32,450 nucleotides of DNA from DASPJL01 sp035628645 (GCA_035628645.1 DASPJL010000123.1:1-32450); one strand, 5' to 3'. Positions 1 to 9,197 are shown, counted from the first letter of the stretch. Made by a program: numbers and translations. The notes: generated from the sequence alone by a model not told the origin.

Positions 1-416
1 TGGCTAACTTTTTAAGCGAATTGGATGCAACGAATCAATTAACCAAGACCGTTCTTTACAATTTAAATCCTGCGGATAATGAAGTTTTTGCTACTATGGC
101 CGGAAATTTCAATGATGGTTCTGTAAAAGGAAAGATACAATATGGCGCTGCCTGGTGGTACCTGGATCAGAAAGAGGGGATGGAAAAACAAATGAATACG
201 TTGTCAAATGTAGGGCTGATAAGTACTTTCATTGGAATGCTCACAGATTCCCGAAGTTTCCTTTCTTATTCACGTCACGAATATTTCAGAAGGATCTTAT
301 GTAATCTGTTTGGTGAAGAAATGAATAAAGGCCTGCTGCCTGATGATGAAAAATGGGTAGGGGAGATTATTCAGAATATTTGTTATTATAATGCTAAAAA
401 TTATTTCAATTTATAA
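1..416 (+). CDS. uxaC: Glucuronate (uronate) isomerase, C-terminal part
   Basis: This is the 3' end of a uronate isomerase gene. The enzyme converts D-glucuronate to fructuronate and galacturonate to tagaturonate, the first cytoplasmic step of hexuronate breakdown. The frame is open back to base 3 with no stop, so the gene starts outside the window; the TTG at base 21 is an internal leucine codon. About 137 residues remain of a protein usually about 470 long. The visible part carries family hallmarks: GAAWWYLDQKEGMEKQM, then LTDSRSFLSYSRHEYFRR with the Arg and His residues typical of the UxaC C-terminus. The stop overlaps the next start (TAATG, one shared base), so it is translationally coupled to kdgK. 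The substrate could be glucuronate, galacturonate or both; the sequence does not decide. Confidence 0.95.
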   Translation, partial: ANFLSELDATNQLTKTVLYNLNPADNEVFATMAGNFNDGSVKGKIQYGAAWWYLDQKEGMEKQMNTLSNVGLISTFIGMLTDSRSFLSYSRHEYFRRILCNLFGEEMNKGLLPDDEKWVGEIIQNICYYNAKNYFNL

Positions 417-1432
417 TGGGTAAAGTGGTTTGTTTTGGGGAATTGTTGCTGAGACTGGTGCCTTCGGGGGATGGAAGCTGGCTTTCAGAATCAAAGCTCC
501 CTGTTTATGTAGGAGGAGCAGAAGCCAATGTAGCAGTAGCATTAAGCAAATGGGGCATTCCGACAAGCTATTTTACCTGTGTTCCTGAAAATATTTTGGG
601 AGAGCAGGTGATAGATTTTCTGCGTAAAAAAGAGGTGGATACTTCTTCTGTGAAGTTTTCCGGTCAGAGAATGGGAATTTATTATATACCGGAAGGAGCA
701 GATTTGAAAAACTCAGGCGTAATCTACGATCGGGCAAATTCTTCTTTTTCAAATCTGAAAAAAGGAATGGTGGACTGGGAGAAAGTTTTGGACGGGGCGG
801 ACTGGTTTCATTTTAGCGCTATAAATCCTGCCTTAAATAAAGATATAGCAGAGGTTTGTGAAGAAGCATTGAAGGTTGCAAAAAGAAAGGGACTTACCAT
901 TTCGGCAGACCTGAATTATAGGGCAAAACTCTGGCAATATGGAAAAAGGCCTTCTGAAGTTATGCCTGAACTTGTCGAGTATTGTGATCTAGTAATGGGA
1001 AATATCTGGGCTGCTGAAATGATGCTTGGAATCCCACTCGATCAGGATCTTTTAGATCAAAAAAACAAATTGGCTTACCTGGAACAAGCAAGAAAAACTT
1101 CTTCGGAGATTTTGAAAGAATACAAACAATGCAAGGCGGTTGCTAATACCTTCAGGTTTACCGGTGAAAATGAAAAGATTAACTACTATGCGGCTTTGTA
1201 TAAAAACGGTCATTTGCATAGCTCAACGGAGTATAATACAGATTCCATAGTAGACAAAGTAGGAAGCGGGGACTGTTTTATGGCTGGGTTGATTTATGGC
1301 CTAAAACAAAATATTTCTGAACAAGGGGTTATTGATTTCGCTACTGCAGCAGCATTTCAAAAGCTATTTGTCAAAGGAGATTCAACAGATAAATCAATAG
1401 AAGAAATTAAAAAAAGCATTAAAACTATATGA
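416..1432 (+). CDS. kdgK: 2-dehydro-3-deoxygluconokinase (KDG kinase)
   Basis: A PfkB-family sugar kinase of 338 aa that phosphorylates 2-keto-3-deoxygluconate to KDPG with ATP. It starts FGELLLRL with a glycine-rich GGAEANVAVALSKWG segment at about 33-47 (substrate-binding PfkB signature 1). Signature 2 is near the C-terminus, DKVGSGDCFMAGL, with the catalytic-base Asp at residue 286. The anion-hole motif reads GSGD rather than the commoner GAGD, a conservative change. The start overlaps the uxaC stop by one base and the end overlaps the eda start by four bases (ATGA). Position between an isomerase and a KDPG aldolase strongly supports KDG as substrate; from sequence alone, PfkB kinases of other sugars would be the alternative. 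Confidence 0.93.
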   Translation: MGKVVCFGELLLRLVPSGDGSWLSESKLPVYVGGAEANVAVALSKWGIPTSYFTCVPENILGEQVIDFLRKKEVDTSSVKFSGQRMGIYYIPEGADLKNSGVIYDRANSSFSNLKKGMVDWEKVLDGADWFHFSAINPALNKDIAEVCEEALKVAKRKGLTISADLNYRAKLWQYGKRPSEVMPELVEYCDLVMGNIWAAEMMLGIPLDQDLLDQKNKLAYLEQARKTSSEILKEYKQCKAVANTFRFTGENEKINYYAALYKNGHLHSSTEYNTDSIVDKVGSGDCFMAGLIYGLKQNISEQGVIDFATAAAFQKLFVKGDSTDKSIEEIKKSIKTI

Positions 1433-2091
1433 GCAAAAAGGAAAGTATTCTGGCTTTAATCAGGGAACAATCTATGCTTCCTTTGTTTTACCATGATTCG
1501 GAACAACTAAGTTTGGAGGTGGTGAAGGCCCTTTATGCAGGAGGTGTTAAATTAATTGAATATACCAATCGAGGTCCAAAAGCTTTAACCAATTTTTCTT
1601 TTCTCAGGAAAGCCATTGATAAGGAAATGCCAGGTATGAAGCTTGGAATTGGCACTATTCGCACTCCTGAAGATGCGGAAGCTTTTATTCAGGCGGGAGC
1701 AGATTTTGTAGTTTGTCCTGTGGTAATTAAAGAAGTTGGAGATGCCGTGCACAAACATAATTTATTGTGGATCCCAGGATGTCAAACTTCTACAGAGATA
1801 GACGTCGCCGAACGAGCAGGAGCGAAGCTTGTTAAAATTTTTCCAGGAAATATTCTTGGCCCGGGCTTTATATCCGCAGTCAAAGAAATTTTTCAAAATA
1901 TCTCCTTTATGCCAACAGGCGGAGTGGAGCCTGAAGAAGAGAACCTTAAAGCCTGGTTCAATTCAGGAGTTGTGGCAGTTGGCATGGGTAGTAAGCTCAT
2001 CAGTAAAACGCTTTTGGAACAACAAAACTTTTCGAAACTTACAGAATCCTCAATAAAAACCTTAAGCCTTATCCAAAGCTGTAAAAAATAA
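1429..2091 (+). CDS. eda: KDPG / KHG aldolase
   Basis: 2-dehydro-3-deoxyphosphogluconate aldolase, 220 aa, a class I aldolase that splits KDPG to pyruvate and glyceraldehyde-3-phosphate, the last step of the hexuronate route and of Entner-Doudoroff. The TIM-barrel enzyme has the Schiff-base lysine in LVKIFPGN (K136) and the catalytic glutamate in LIEYTNRG (E44), matching the spacing of characterised Eda proteins. The phosphate-binding glycines are in FMPTGGV and VGMGSKLI. It overlaps kdgK by ATGA, so uxaC-kdgK-eda is one transcript. Many Eda enzymes also accept 4-hydroxy-2-oxoglutarate. Confidence 0.94.
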   Translation: MSKKESILALIREQSMLPLFYHDSEQLSLEVVKALYAGGVKLIEYTNRGPKALTNFSFLRKAIDKEMPGMKLGIGTIRTPEDAEAFIQAGADFVVCPVVIKEVGDAVHKHNLLWIPGCQTSTEIDVAERAGAKLVKIFPGNILGPGFISAVKEIFQNISFMPTGGVEPEEENLKAWFNSGVVAVGMGSKLISKTLLEQQNFSKLTESSIKTLSLIQSCKK

Positions 2092-2111
2092 TTTTTACAA
2101 TAGCTACTGAT

Positions 2112-2137
2112 TTTTGGAAAGTTTTAGCTTTCCAAAA
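2112..2137 (+). terminator. Hairpin after the uronate operon
   Basis: A perfect 10-bp inverted repeat (2112-2121 with 2128-2137, 6-base loop) lies 20 bases after the eda stop. No U-run follows, so it may be a weak terminator or an RNA-stabilising 3' hairpin. The rest of 2092-2308 shows no gene; a TTG (2246-2248) and TAATTTTA (2271-2278) pair is a possible but imperfect promoter for the next gene. Confidence 0.45.
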
Positions 2138-2308
2138 GTTCTGGAAAATCATTGCTTATATTAAAAATTAGAAGACAATATCTGTTTTAAATTCTGGCAA
2201 TACCGTTCCATTTTTTTTAACTATAGTCCATATTCATTTGTAGTATTGAAACAATTGAAATTTTTTAGTCTAATTTTATGGCCTGTTATAACTTTCTTCT
2301 CAAAATAA

Positions 2309-5300
2309 ATGGACAACATATTTAATTTTCCCTTATTCAAAAAATCATACCCGATAGTAAAAATTTTAATAGTAATAATCTTTATTGGAATAATAGGTAT
2401 TACTTCTTTTTCATTCCAAAATAGCTCAAAAAAAATATTAGTATATGACGCGGCACAAAACAACGAAAACGACTACCTTGATTTAGTGAAAAAGGCAGCT
2501 TCAGACCTGAAATTGGAGGTGGAAGTTGTTGGTGAGATTGAGTTTTTTAAAGAAGAGTCTTTAAAAAACTATGCAGGAATTGTATGCTTGAGTGCTCCTT
2601 TTGAATCGCTTGATTATGTTCAGCAAAATGACCTGGAAAGATATGTGCAGGCAGGAGGCGGCTTAGTGATTCTTGCCGCGGCTGCGGATAGTATTGTGAA
2701 CTGGCCCTGGTATAATAAACTGGTAAAAGATTGGGCAACTGCCAAATCTCCGGTTGAAAAAGAATATGATGGAGGTAGTTTTTATTTTGCCAATCTTGGT
2801 ACTGGAACTACCCCTAAATCTGCACAAAAGACAATCAGTAAAGGTTTAAAGTTTACCGCAGGAAAAGCGGATCTTAACTACAATAAAGCAACAACCCATA
2901 AAGTGCCCGAATCCAACCGCTTTGTTACCGAGGTATTGGATACATACCTCTATGAACCTATGGAGTTTGTGGTATTTAAGGACGGGAGAGTACTGTTTCT
3001 TGAAAGAAGGGGAGCAATAAAAATGTACCATCCTGCTACGAAGAAAACCAGTGTCATAGCCACCTTTGATGTGAGCATTACCGGAAATTATGAAGATGGT
3101 ATGTTAGGCGTGGCACTCGATCCGGATTATGAGCAGAACAACTGGATTTACATCATGTATTCTCCGGCAGGAAGTGAGGCTAAGCAAAATGTTTCACGAT
3201 TTGTACTGAAGGGGGATAGCCTGGTCAGAGACTCTGAAAAAATTGTACTTGAGGTGCCAACCCAAAGAGAAACCTGTTGTCATTCAGGAGGTCACCTGGA
3301 ATTTGGCCCGAATAATAACCTTTACATTTCTACCGGTGATAATACAAGTTCCAAAGAATCTGATGGTTTTTCACCTATAGATGAAAGGCCGGGCAGAGCC
3401 CCTTTTGATGCGCAAAAATCTTCAGGAAACACGCATGATTTAAGAGGGAAAATATTAAGAATTCATCCTGAACCTGATGGAACGTATACAATTCCTGCTG
3501 GTAATTTATTTCCCAAAGACGGATCCAAAGGCAAGCCTGAAATCTATGTGATGGGAGCTCGTAATCCTTTCCGGTTTACAGTAGACGACGAAACAGGCTA
3601 TTTATATTGGGGAGATGTGGGACCGGATGGAGGCGCAGCGAGCGAACGCGGTCCGCAGAGTTATGATGAATTTAACCAGGCGAAAAAGCCGGGAAATTAT
3701 GGCTGGCCCTATTTTGTGGCAGACAACAAAGCCTATGCTGATTTTGATTTTGAGACTAATAAAATAGGCGAGAGGTTCAATCCTGAAAGGCCGGAAAATC
3801 ATTCTCCGAACAATACTGGTTCGATAATATTACCACCTGCTCAAAAACCGATGATCTGGTATCCTTATGGTGAATCGAAAGAGTTTCCAAGCCTTGGAAA
3901 AGGCTCAAGAAGTGCAATGGCTGGACCGGTATATAATTCTGATGAATACCCCGAAGCTACGCGTTTTCCTGAATATTTTGATGGAAAGCTGTTTATCTAT
4001 GAATGGGCAAGGAGTTGGGTGAAATTGGTTTCCTTTGATGAAAATGGTGATTTTGAAAAAATAGAGCCTTTTCTGCCTGAAATGGAATGGTTCAAACCAA
4101 TTGATATGAAGTTTGGGCCCGATGGCTCTTTATATGTGTTGGAATATGGCGCTAATTACTTCGAACATAATCCAGATTCAAGGCTAATAAAGATAAGTTA
4201 TGTGGAAGGGAACCGCGAGCCCGTGGCAAATATTACAGTTGATAAAACAGTTGGCGCAGCGCCGCTTACGATAAACCTTTCTGCTGAAAAGTCTTTTGAT
4301 TATGATTCTGAAGATAAGTTGACTTTTTCCTGGAATTTGGGTGAAGCTTCAACCAGTGAAAAGAATGAAAATAAAGTAAATGTAACTTATAAAGAACCAG
4401 GTATTTATACGCCATCTGTTACAGTAACGGATAAAGAAGGCAAACAATCGACTGCGCGGGTTGAAATTAAGGTGGGAAATGAAATGCCGCAAGTTACCAT
4501 AGATTTAAAAGGAGCGAACCAATCCTTCTACCATGATTTTCAAAATTTGAACTATAAAGTTTCTGTATCCGATAAGGAAGACGGTACTTTGGGAAATGGC
4601 ATTGATCCCGAATCTGTATTTATTTCTTTTGATTATCTGAAAGAAGGTAAAGACCTGGCCTTATTGGAATCCAATAAACAAATGACCGGTAATGTGCAGT
4701 TTTTGAAAGGCAAAACTTTGATAGGCAGCAGCGATTGCAAATCGTGCCACGATATGAGTAAGCAATCGATCGGGCCAAGTTATATAGCAATTGCTGCCAG
4801 GTATAAGGATCAGGATAAACTGGATATGCTTTCCGATAAGATTCTAAAAGGGGGGAATGGAAATTGGGGAAAGAACTTTATGGCTGCGCATCCTCAGCAT
4901 ACAAAGCAGGAAGCGGATGAAATGATAAAGTATATATTGTCATTAAATGACAAACAAAACGCGCGGTTGCCGTTAGAAGGGACCTTGGCCATGACAGCCC
5001 ATTCTACTACTAAGACCCAGGGCTCCTATGTGCTTAGAGCAAGTTATACAGATAGCGGAGTTCCGGAAATAGGTAAGCTTACAGGAAGTAGTATATTGAT
5101 ACTTAGAAACCCTAAAGTGCAGGCCGAAGACTTCGATTATTCGAATCATGTGGATTCGAGGCATATTGATGGAACCGATATCAGCTATATCACAGATATT
5201 GAAGATGGATCATATATTGGATTTAAAAATATTGATTTAAAAAACATTAAAAATATATTGGTTAGCGGAAGTTCAATTGTAGAGGGAACACAGATTCAAG

Positions 5301-5518
5301 TGAGAATTGGAGCGCCGGATGGAAAGGTAGCCGGACAGGCAACGTTTCCAAAGAGTAATAGAAATGAAGAGGTTAAAACTGTTTCCATATCCATTTCAGA
5401 TGAAGGGGCGGCTCAGGATCTTTATTTTGTTTTTAGAAATAAAAACACTCCAAAGGAAAATATCCTAAACGTAGACTGGATGCATTTCAGTAATGGAAAG
5501 TATACTCCTGATAAATAG
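2309..5518 (+). CDS. ThuA / PQQ-type sugar dehydrogenase / PKD / cytochrome c / CBM6-like fusion
   Basis: A 1069-aa exported multidomain protein, probably a periplasmic or surface sugar oxidoreductase. Order: signal-anchor (about 15-35); ThuA-like segment (about 42-165, with DLERYVQAGGGLVIL and a WPWYNKLV motif); glucose/sorbosone dehydrogenase beta-propeller (about 205-625, with ERRGAIKMY, CHSGGHLEFGPNNNLY, GARNPFRF and YWGDVGPDG); PKD domain (about 632-725); c-type cytochrome with one haem site CKSCH (810-814) and likely Met ligand in NFMAAHP; C-terminal CBM6-like beta-sandwich (about 930-1066). This architecture is known in Bacteroidota, but its substrate is not established. The ThuA part is short: the usual second half is missing before the conserved linker DLNYNKATTHKVPE. 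The propeller may donate electrons to the attached haem (inference). The ATG start is preceded by an AT-rich leader. Confidence 0.88.
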   Translation: MDNIFNFPLFKKSYPIVKILIVIIFIGIIGITSFSFQNSSKKILVYDAAQNNENDYLDLVKKAASDLKLEVEVVGEIEFFKEESLKNYAGIVCLSAPFESLDYVQQNDLERYVQAGGGLVILAAAADSIVNWPWYNKLVKDWATAKSPVEKEYDGGSFYFANLGTGTTPKSAQKTISKGLKFTAGKADLNYNKATTHKVPESNRFVTEVLDTYLYEPMEFVVFKDGRVLFLERRGAIKMYHPATKKTSVIATFDVSITGNYEDGMLGVALDPDYEQNNWIYIMYSPAGSEAKQNVSRFVLKGDSLVRDSEKIVLEVPTQRETCCHSGGHLEFGPNNNLYISTGDNTSSKESDGFSPIDERPGRAPFDAQKSSGNTHDLRGKILRIHPEPDGTYTIPAGNLFPKDGSKGKPEIYVMGARNPFRFTVDDETGYLYWGDVGPDGGAASERGPQSYDEFNQAKKPGNYGWPYFVADNKAYADFDFETNKIGERFNPERPENHSPNNTGSIILPPAQKPMIWYPYGESKEFPSLGKGSRSAMAGPVYNSDEYPEATRFPEYFDGKLFIYEWARSWVKLVSFDENGDFEKIEPFLPEMEWFKPIDMKFGPDGSLYVLEYGANYFEHNPDSRLIKISYVEGNREPVANITVDKTVGAAPLTINLSAEKSFDYDSEDKLTFSWNLGEASTSEKNENKVNVTYKEPGIYTPSVTVTDKEGKQSTARVEIKVGNEMPQVTIDLKGANQSFYHDFQNLNYKVSVSDKEDGTLGNGIDPESVFISFDYLKEGKDLALLESNKQMTGNVQFLKGKTLIGSSDCKSCHDMSKQSIGPSYIAIAARYKDQDKLDMLSDKILKGGNGNWGKNFMAAHPQHTKQEADEMIKYILSLNDKQNARLPLEGTLAMTAHSTTKTQGSYVLRASYTDSGVPEIGKLTGSSILILRNPKVQAEDFDYSNHVDSRHIDGTDISYITDIEDGSYIGFKNIDLKNIKNILVSGSSIVEGTQIQVRIGAPDGKVAGQATFPKSNRNEEVKTVSISISDEGAAQDLYFVFRNKNTPKENILNVDWMHFSNGKYTPDK

Positions 5519-5637
5519 TCGCTGAGCATTTCCGATTTTGAATTTATTGAATGGATGTCAGAGCCTGAATTTGGAATAGAGGAATTTTTTGGAATTAGCT
5601 TCTTTTGATGCCAGTTCTTCTAGTCATTCTGAAAATT

Positions 5638-5671
5638 CAGGTTCTGCCCTATTATTCCTTGTCAGAACCTG
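5638..5671 (+). terminator. Hairpin in the long gap before the GH43 gene
   Basis: A perfect 9-bp inverted repeat (5638-5646 with 5663-5671, 16-base loop) sits 119 bases after the preceding stop. No immediate U-run follows, so it is a weak terminator or mRNA-stabilising element. The remaining gap, 5519-5947, holds no convincing gene. It is very T-rich around 5740-5775 and probably contains the GH43 promoter, but I could not place a good TAnnTTTG box. Confidence 0.4.
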
Positions 5672-5947
5672 CATGCAGTATTAGTTTTTAAAACAGTACT
5701 CTCATGCTACTTCATCTTATAAAAATAACTCTGACGGAAGTTTTTACACTCTTTTTTGTACTTTTTTATACCCTGCAGGTACTTATTTAATAATATAATT
5801 GCTCCCACCTATAACTCAAGTAAGCTCATGTACATTCCTTATCTATAAAAATAGATATTGTAACATATTGCTCTTTGACAATAGGTTGACCTCGCTTAGA
5901 AGCAAATAACATTATTTTAAATTATATCTAACCTATTATTGAACCTT

Positions 5948-8503
5948 ATGAAAAAATTCTGCTACCAATCATTTAAATTATTGTTTCTCTTAGTTATTTG
6001 CACAGAAGCAATTGCGCAAAGCTTTATGAATCCGATAGGGCCTTTACCGGACCCCTCCATAGTATACAGGAATGGTTATTACTACTACACAGGCACTACG
6101 GGAGGTGTAAATGTTTCATTAAAAAGAGCCACGACACTGGAAGGTTTGAAAAGTGCTGCGCAATTGACGGTTTTTTCTTCCGCCAACGGCGGGCCTTGCT
6201 GCAATTACTGGGCCTCAGAACTCATTTGGATTGATAATAAGTGGTACATCTATTATACTGCTGGAACTTCCGGGGATATCAACACGCAAAGAGCTTATGC
6301 GATTGAAAATTCTTCCGCTGATCCTTTTACAGGTACTTGGGTAAATAGAGGCAAAGTTTATTCGCCAGGCGCAGATTGGTATGCTATTGACGGGACCGTA
6401 CTATCGCTAAACGGTATAAACTATTTTCTTTGGTCCGGGCATCTTAATGCAACGGATCCTTATGATGGAACGCAAAGAATTTATATTCAAAGAATGAGCA
6501 ATCCCTGGACCTTAACGGGGAGCAGGACTTTAATTTCCAGTCCTGACTATGCGTGGGAAGGAAATATAAATGAAGGGCCGGAAGTAATCAGAAGAAACGG
6601 AAAGGTTTTTATTGTTTATTCGGCAAGTCATTGTTCTTCTCCAAACTATGCGTTAGGAATGTTGTCGATGAACGAGACGGCTGATCCTCTCAATGCAGCC
6701 TCATGGTTTAAACACCCCAATCCTGTATTTCAAAGAAATGATGCAGTAATGGCTTATGGTCCCGGGCATCATTGTTTTTTTACGTCTCCCGACGGAACTG
6801 AAGATTGGTTTGCTTATCATGCAACGTCGTACTCAGGAGGAGTTTGCGATGACAGCAGAACTACCAGGGCTCAAAAACTGACATGGAATCCGGATGGGAC
6901 GCCAAATTTCGGAATTCCCCAAGCTACAGGCATCAGATTTAAAGCTCCTTCTGGAGAGGTTAATCTTCCTGCCGGTACTCCAATTCCAAATGGAGTCTAT
7001 CGCTTTGTTGTAAAAAATAGCGGAAAGGTATTGGACGTTGCAGGTTGTGAGCCACACTGGGGTACCAATGTTCACCAGTGGACATGGCTGAATAACAAAT
7101 GTCAGAAATGGAACATTCAAGCCACCGGAGATGGCTTTTATACTATCACTTCATTGGCTGGGGGATTGGCATTAGAGGTACAAAATTGTTCTGTAGATAA
7201 CGGGGCAAATGTAAGAATGTGGACTCCTAATGGAGCTGACTGTCAAAAATGGTCGATTATTAACGTAAGCGGGGCTTATTATAGAATTGTCTCCAAAAGG
7301 AGCGGAAAAGCATTAGACATACAATTTGGCGCAACCACTGATGGTGCAAATCTGCAACAATATGACTGGCTGAACGCAGACAATCAACAATTTTTATTGG
7401 ATCCAACGGATGGTGGTAGTCCTGATATTACTAATCTTGGCGGTTCAATTTCTGCTCAATACAACAACTCTCCGGCTGGCGAGGAGATAGGTAAACTGGT
7501 TGATAATAATGTAAATACAAAATTTTTAACGTTTAATAGTTCATCCTGGGTGCAGTTTCAGGCCAATTCTTCTTATGTAGTTTCAAGCTATTCTATCACT
7601 TCTGCCAATGATGCACCTGAAAGAGATCCTTTAAACTGGACCTTCCAAGCGTCTGTTAATGGTTCAAGCTGGACAACTATTGACAGCAGGTCCGGGGAAG
7701 ATTTTCCTTCAAGATTTCAGAAAAGATTTTTTAATTTCAACAACAGCGGTTCTTATAATTATTACCGATTTAATTTCACCAACAACAGTGGCTCTTTGCT
7801 GCAGGTAGCTGAAGTGGAAATTTTTGGAACGCCCGGAATTACAAATTCAATATTTTCGCAAACCATTCAGGCAGAAAATTATTCGGCGATGGCTGGCATT
7901 CAAACAGAAGCTACTACTGATGCGGGCGGAGGATTAAATGTAGGATGGATCGAAACCAACGATTGGATGGCTTATAATTCGATTGCTATTCCTACTTCAG
8001 GCAATTATACTATTGATTATAGGATAGCTTCCCCCAATACAGGAGGACAAATTTCAATAGATATCAATGCAGGTGCTTTAGTATTAGGGACTGTTACCGT
8101 TCCAAATACAGGAGGGTGGCAAAATTGGCAAACAGTTTCCCATATGGTTAACCTCAATGCAGGTACCTATAATTTTGGAATATTTGCAGCGGCAGGCGGA
8201 TGGAACATTAATTGGTGGAGGATCAGAAGTGGTGGAACAGGAGCCAGGATTTCTTCAGAACAGGTCGAAAAGCAACAACAGATTTATGCATTTCCGAATC
8301 CTGCCTCCAAAATGCTTACAATTAACGGTGCCTCAGCAATAAAACTAGCCAATTACACTGTTTACAATGCTCATGGAATTCCGGCATTAAGAGGTGTGTT
8401 AATTGATGGAAATCTTGATATAAGTTCACTGCCAACAGGTATTTATACAATTGTTGTTTCTGATAAGAGAAAAGCTCTTTCAACCAGATTTATAAAGGAA
8501 TAA
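5948..8503 (+). CDS. Secreted GH43 glycosidase with CBM13, CBM32, CBM6 and T9SS sorting domain
   Basis: An 851-aa exported glycoside hydrolase of family 43 (arabinofuranosidase, arabinanase or xylosidase class). I chose ATG 5948 over the in-frame TTG at 5939 because it begins the signal peptide directly (cleavage near A23 of TEAIAQ). The five-blade catalytic domain (about 25-345) has the three GH43 carboxylates: D35 in LPDPSIV (base), D148 in AIDGTV (pKa modulator) and E209 in NEGPEV (acid). Then come a ricin-type beta-trefoil (about 345-490, repeated QKW/QQF), a discoidin/F5-8C-like CBM32 (about 495-640), a CBM6-like module (about 640-765, QAENYSAM to NWWRI) and a T9SS type A sorting domain (about 777-851, YAFPNPASKMLTI to LPTGIYTIVV). 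It probably acts at or outside the cell surface on arabinan or xylan. The exact linkage cannot be read from sequence. Confidence 0.92.
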   Translation: MKKFCYQSFKLLFLLVICTEAIAQSFMNPIGPLPDPSIVYRNGYYYYTGTTGGVNVSLKRATTLEGLKSAAQLTVFSSANGGPCCNYWASELIWIDNKWYIYYTAGTSGDINTQRAYAIENSSADPFTGTWVNRGKVYSPGADWYAIDGTVLSLNGINYFLWSGHLNATDPYDGTQRIYIQRMSNPWTLTGSRTLISSPDYAWEGNINEGPEVIRRNGKVFIVYSASHCSSPNYALGMLSMNETADPLNAASWFKHPNPVFQRNDAVMAYGPGHHCFFTSPDGTEDWFAYHATSYSGGVCDDSRTTRAQKLTWNPDGTPNFGIPQATGIRFKAPSGEVNLPAGTPIPNGVYRFVVKNSGKVLDVAGCEPHWGTNVHQWTWLNNKCQKWNIQATGDGFYTITSLAGGLALEVQNCSVDNGANVRMWTPNGADCQKWSIINVSGAYYRIVSKRSGKALDIQFGATTDGANLQQYDWLNADNQQFLLDPTDGGSPDITNLGGSISAQYNNSPAGEEIGKLVDNNVNTKFLTFNSSSWVQFQANSSYVVSSYSITSANDAPERDPLNWTFQASVNGSSWTTIDSRSGEDFPSRFQKRFFNFNNSGSYNYYRFNFTNNSGSLLQVAEVEIFGTPGITNSIFSQTIQAENYSAMAGIQTEATTDAGGGLNVGWIETNDWMAYNSIAIPTSGNYTIDYRIASPNTGGQISIDINAGALVLGTVTVPNTGGWQNWQTVSHMVNLNAGTYNFGIFAAAGGWNINWWRIRSGGTGARISSEQVEKQQQIYAFPNPASKMLTINGASAIKLANYTVYNAHGIPALRGVLIDGNLDISSLPTGIYTIVVSDKRKALSTRFIKE

Positions 8504-8546
8504 GACGAACAAGTTGGAATATGTTTGTAAATCCTTATAAAAAATA

Positions 8547-8575
8547 TTGCAATTCTCTTTTTTTCATTACTTTAG
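8547..8575 (+). promoter_or_regulatory. Bacteroidota-type promoter for the DUF2911 gene
   Basis: TTG at 8547-8549 and TACTTTAG at 8568-8575, an 18-base spacer, one mismatch from TAnnTTTG. It lies 38 bases before the ATG at 8614. Pattern match only. Confidence 0.45.
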
Positions 8576-8613
8576 TTTTTATCAATATTTATATAAACTA
8601 AACCTTCAAAAAA

Positions 8614-9138
8614 ATGAAAAAAGCAGTAAAAATTATCCTGATTGTATTGGTAGTAGCAGCTGTTGGAATATTTGCGATGAGAACATGGACCAAAAGTCAC
8701 AGCCCAGAGGAGACAGTAGCGTTTTCAAAAAACGGTCTGGAAATAAAGGTGGATTATTGCCGGCCTTACAAAAAGGAACGCGTTGTATTTGGAGGGATTG
8801 TGCCTTATGGAGAGGTCTGGAGAACGGGCGCCAACGAGGCAACGGTAATAGAACTGAATCAGGATGTTAAAATAGAAGACAAAGCACTGAAAGCCGGAAA
8901 ATATTCCTTATGGACCGTTCCGTCAGAAGACAACTGGACAATTATCTTCAATAGTGAAACAGGTCAATGGGGAACGAGTTATGATGAAGCTGAAGATGTG
9001 TTAAAAGTGGAAGTGCCTTCTGAAATCGTAAGCGACGAAGTTGAGCAGTTTAAGATGCAGTTTGAGGAAGCCGTAGATGGAGCAGATCTTGTATTGAGAT
9101 GGGAAAATACTATGGTGGTAGTGCCTTTTAGAAAATAA
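8614..9138 (+). CDS. DUF2911 family protein, membrane-anchored
   Basis: A 174-aa protein of the DUF2911 family, common in Bacteroidota and of unknown function. An N-terminal hydrophobic stretch (about 6-23) has no lipobox and probably serves as an uncleaved anchor, placing the domain in the periplasm. The DUF2911 core runs from about 38 to 172, with the characteristic VDYCRPYKKERVVFGG, GEVWRTGANEAT, LKAGKYSLWTVP and the closing LRWENTMVVVPF. A second, longer member of the family lies at 12823-13935. The gene stands alone between a promoter-like site and a hairpin, so the neighbours do not suggest a role. Confidence 0.85.
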   Translation: MKKAVKIILIVLVVAAVGIFAMRTWTKSHSPEETVAFSKNGLEIKVDYCRPYKKERVVFGGIVPYGEVWRTGANEATVIELNQDVKIEDKALKAGKYSLWTVPSEDNWTIIFNSETGQWGTSYDEAEDVLKVEVPSEIVSDEVEQFKMQFEEAVDGADLVLRWENTMVVVPFRK

Positions 9139-9197
9139 TATATTGTAATTCAGGGATTAATTAAAAGTGCATTAACAATCGCTATTAGTAATTTTTT

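Noticed and set aside
21..416. TTG at base 21 as the start of the first gene
   Set aside because: The frame is open upstream to base 3 and the uxaC family is about 470 aa, so the gene is cut by the window edge.
1829..2056. 75-aa ORF within eda
   Set aside because: It is in another frame of a well-supported aldolase gene and has no family features.
5939..5947. TTG start three codons upstream of the GH43 ATG
   Set aside because: The ATG at 5948 begins a standard signal peptide; the extension MNL adds nothing recognisable.
8547..8870. 107-aa ORF overlapping the first DUF2911 gene
   Set aside because: The DUF2911 frame has the conserved motifs; this frame begins in the promoter region and is a shadow.
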